Below are positions 4,347-5,863 of a DNA stretch of 5,863 nt, piece after piece. Each line of letters begins with the position of its first letter. The first letter of the stretch is position 1. Source of the stretch: CAYJEQ01 sp964369235 (lineage in GTDB: Bacteria > Bacillota > Clostridia > Oscillospirales > Ruminococcaceae); the NCBI GenBank assembly GCA_964369235.1, contig CAYJEQ010000103.1:1-5863 (forward strand), in the 5' to 3' direction. The notes beneath the pieces are model-generated. The model was not told where the DNA came from and did not search any database. It saw only the letters and a list, made by a program, of their open reading frames with translations. Both the position numbers and the translations under genes were made by a program.

Positions 4347-5852
4347 CTATTCCCCTGCGTGGCTTATGCCCAGTATCTCCAGTTCCTTTTCGTTAAGGCC
4401 GATACCTCTTAGCATTAGACGGTTGCCCTTTAGGGTTTCGATGGAGTTAATACCCATACCACCAATCATCTCTTTGATTTCGTGGTTCCAACCATGCATT
4501 AGATTAACTATGCGCTCATAGGCTTCATCTGGGTTAAGGCGTTTTGCTAGCTCGGGATTTTGGGTGGCAATACCCCAGTTACACTTACTGGAGGTACAAC
4601 TGCCACATAGATGACATCCCATAGCCATAAGTGCTGCTGTACCAATGTAAACACTGTCTGCACCTAGGGCAATAGCCTTAATTACATCGGCGCTACTACG
4701 GATACTACCACCAGCAATAATGGAAATTCTATCTCGGATACCCTCATCACGAAGTCTTTTATCCACACTAGCTAAGGCAAGCTCCATTGGTATACCTACA
4801 TGGTCACGAATTCTAGTAGGTGCTGCACCTGTACCACCTCTAAATCCATCAATAGCAATAATATCAGCGCCACTTCGTGCGATACCACTGGCAATAGCAG
4901 AGATATTATGTACTGCTGCTACCTTAACTATAACTGGTTTCTGATAGTTAGTAGCTTCTTTAATAGAGGATACTAGCTGTCTTAAATCCTCAATAGAATA
5001 TATATCATGATGAGGTGCTGGAGAGATGGCGTCACTGCCCTCTGGTATCATTCTCGTTCTAGCTACATCACCGATACTCTTAGAGCCAGGTAGATGTCCA
5101 CCAATACCAGGTTTTGCTCCCTGTCCCATCTTTATCTCAATAGCTGCACCACTATTTAGGTATTCTTTATGTACACCAAATCGCCCAGAAGCAACCTGTA
5201 CCACAGTGTTTTCCCCATACTGATATAGGTCACGATGTAGACCACCTTCACCAGTGTTATAGTAAATACCTAGGTTTTCTGCTGCTCTAGCTAGAGCATT
5301 ATGGGCGTTGTAGCTAATAGAACCATAGCTCATTGCTGCAAACATAACAGGCATATTTAGCTTTAGGTGGGGCTGTAGTGTGGTGATTAGTTTACCCTGT
5401 TCATCACGCTTAATCTCAGGATCCTTACCACCTAGGAAGGTGATGGTTTCCATTGGCTCACGAAGTGGATCAATAGGTGGGTTAGTTACCTGTGAGGCGT
5501 TAATTACAATCTTATCAAAATACACAGGATAATCCTTAGGGTTACCCATTCCCGATAGAAGGATACCACCAGAATTAGCCTGACGATAGATTTCGTCAAT
5601 GGTTTTCTGATCCCAGTTGGAGTTTGCCTTAAAGACATTGTCAGTTTTTACTACCTTTAAAGCTCTTGTAGGACAGATAGCCACACAGCGCTGACAGTTA
5701 ACACATTTGCTTTCGTCCACTGTCCAGCGACCTGTTTCCTTGTTAAAGGTATGTACAAGGTTGGCACAGTCCTTCTGACATAGCATACAGTTAACACAGC
5801 GATCCATCTTGCGCACTACCTCAAAATCAGGGTATATATAGTTAATTTTCAT
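4347..5852 (-). CDS. Split glutamate synthase, ferredoxin-fused FMN-binding core subunit (archaeal-type GltB2)
   Basis: The 501-residue protein carries the synthase site of glutamate synthase, where ammonia from glutamine and 2-oxoglutarate form glutamate on FMN; it should be cytoplasmic. Seen: two 4Fe-4S ferredoxin motifs (C19-C22-C25-C29 and C50-C53-C56-C60-P), then a TIM-barrel core with MSYGSIS (174-180), NTGEGG (199-204), QGAKPGIGGHLPG (244-256), GGTGAAPT (339-346) and GGSIRSSADV (381-390). A Cys cluster, C413-x5-C419-x4-C424, followed by GIATQ matches the 3Fe-4S loop of the GltB family. The N-terminal glutaminase domain and the C-terminal GXGXG domain of bacterial GltB are absent; the latter is the next gene. 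Family knowledge: this architecture is the archaeal-type split enzyme, also common in anaerobic Firmicutes. The ATG at 5852 is preceded by only 11 visible bases (AATGATATATA) with no ribosome binding site, so the start is probable, not proven. Electron donor and glutaminase subunit are not visible here. Confidence 0.93.
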   Translation of the reverse strand: MKINYIYPDFEVVRKMDRCVNCMLCQKDCANLVHTFNKETGRWTVDESKCVNCQRCVAICPTRALKVVKTDNVFKANSNWDQKTIDEIYRQANSGGILLSGMGNPKDYPVYFDKIVINASQVTNPPIDPLREPMETITFLGGKDPEIKRDEQGKLITTLQPHLKLNMPVMFAAMSYGSISYNAHNALARAAENLGIYYNTGEGGLHRDLYQYGENTVVQVASGRFGVHKEYLNSGAAIEIKMGQGAKPGIGGHLPGSKSIGDVARTRMIPEGSDAISPAPHHDIYSIEDLRQLVSSIKEATNYQKPVIVKVAAVHNISAIASGIARSGADIIAIDGFRGGTGAAPTRIRDHVGIPMELALASVDKRLRDEGIRDRISIIAGGSIRSSADVIKAIALGADSVYIGTAALMAMGCHLCGSCTSSKCNWGIATQNPELAKRLNPDEAYERIVNLMHGWNHEIKEMIGGMGINSIETLKGNRLMLRGIGLNEKELEILGISHAGE

Positions 5853-5863
5853 TATATATCATT

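Noticed and set aside
4565..4616. An additional cysteine (C416) and missing Pro in the 3Fe-4S loop of the FMN subunit
   Set aside because: The C-x5-C-x4-C ligands are intact, and a fourth cysteine at this place occurs, as I recall, in other split-type synthases, so it is probably ordinary.
4720..5223. Two plus-strand frames (4720-4944 and 5026-5223) inside the FMN-subunit gene
   Set aside because: Both are antisense to conserved TIM-barrel sequence of glutamate synthase and show no independent coding signs.

Overview
The window is a minus-strand stretch of five genes from a low-to-moderate G+C, anaerobic, endospore-forming Firmicute, most likely a clostridium. The reasons are a SpoIIR homologue, a ferredoxin-fused split glutamate synthase, a neighbouring ANTAR regulator, strong AGGAGG-type ribosome binding sites and AT-rich, hairpin-laden spacers. 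I cannot name the species. All functional calls come from reading motifs by eye; no search was run.

Layout in the direction of transcription (high to low coordinates): (1) 4347-5852, the FMN/Fe-S core of an archaeal-type split glutamate synthase with two N-terminal 4Fe-4S clusters; (2) 3507-4223, the GXGXG beta-helix domain of glutamate synthase as a free-standing protein; (3) 2812-3381, an ANTAR-domain response regulator with Asn where the phosphorylated Asp should be; (4) 1105-2715, CTP synthase (pyrG), followed by a strong intrinsic terminator at 1009-1047; (5) 181-768, spoIIR, which appears to have its own sigma-F/G-type promoter at 819-849. The small overlapping plus-strand frames are shadows of these genes.

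How they fit together: genes 1 and 2 are two of the parts of a glutamate synthase (glutamine + 2-oxoglutarate + 2 e- to 2 glutamate). The glutaminase part and an electron-input subunit are not in the window and may lie beyond base 5863. The ANTAR protein is probably the RNA-binding antiterminator for this nitrogen-assimilation cluster. PyrG also uses glutamine as nitrogen donor, so four consecutive genes have a glutamine theme. The first three spacers (123, 125 and 96 bp) contain no U-tailed terminator, so read-through into pyrG is possible. spoIIR is separated from them by a terminator and a 336-bp spacer.

The spacers are the least ordinary part. The 336-bp spacer at 769-1104 has no gene. 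It holds the spoIIR ribosome binding site and promoter, a perfect 9-bp hairpin, a G+C-rich 13-bp hairpin, the pyrG terminator and a 33-bp near-identical direct repeat. The 180 bp after spoIIR (1-180) has no gene and is packed with inverted repeats. The pyrG leader and the gap between the two glutamate synthase genes each hold further palindromes. Three spacers share one design, a palindromic core between short direct repeats, which suggests small dispersed (MITE/REP-like) elements or slippage duplications. I see no wholly new gene system; the regulator with the degenerate receiver and the repeat-rich spacers are the items most worth checking.
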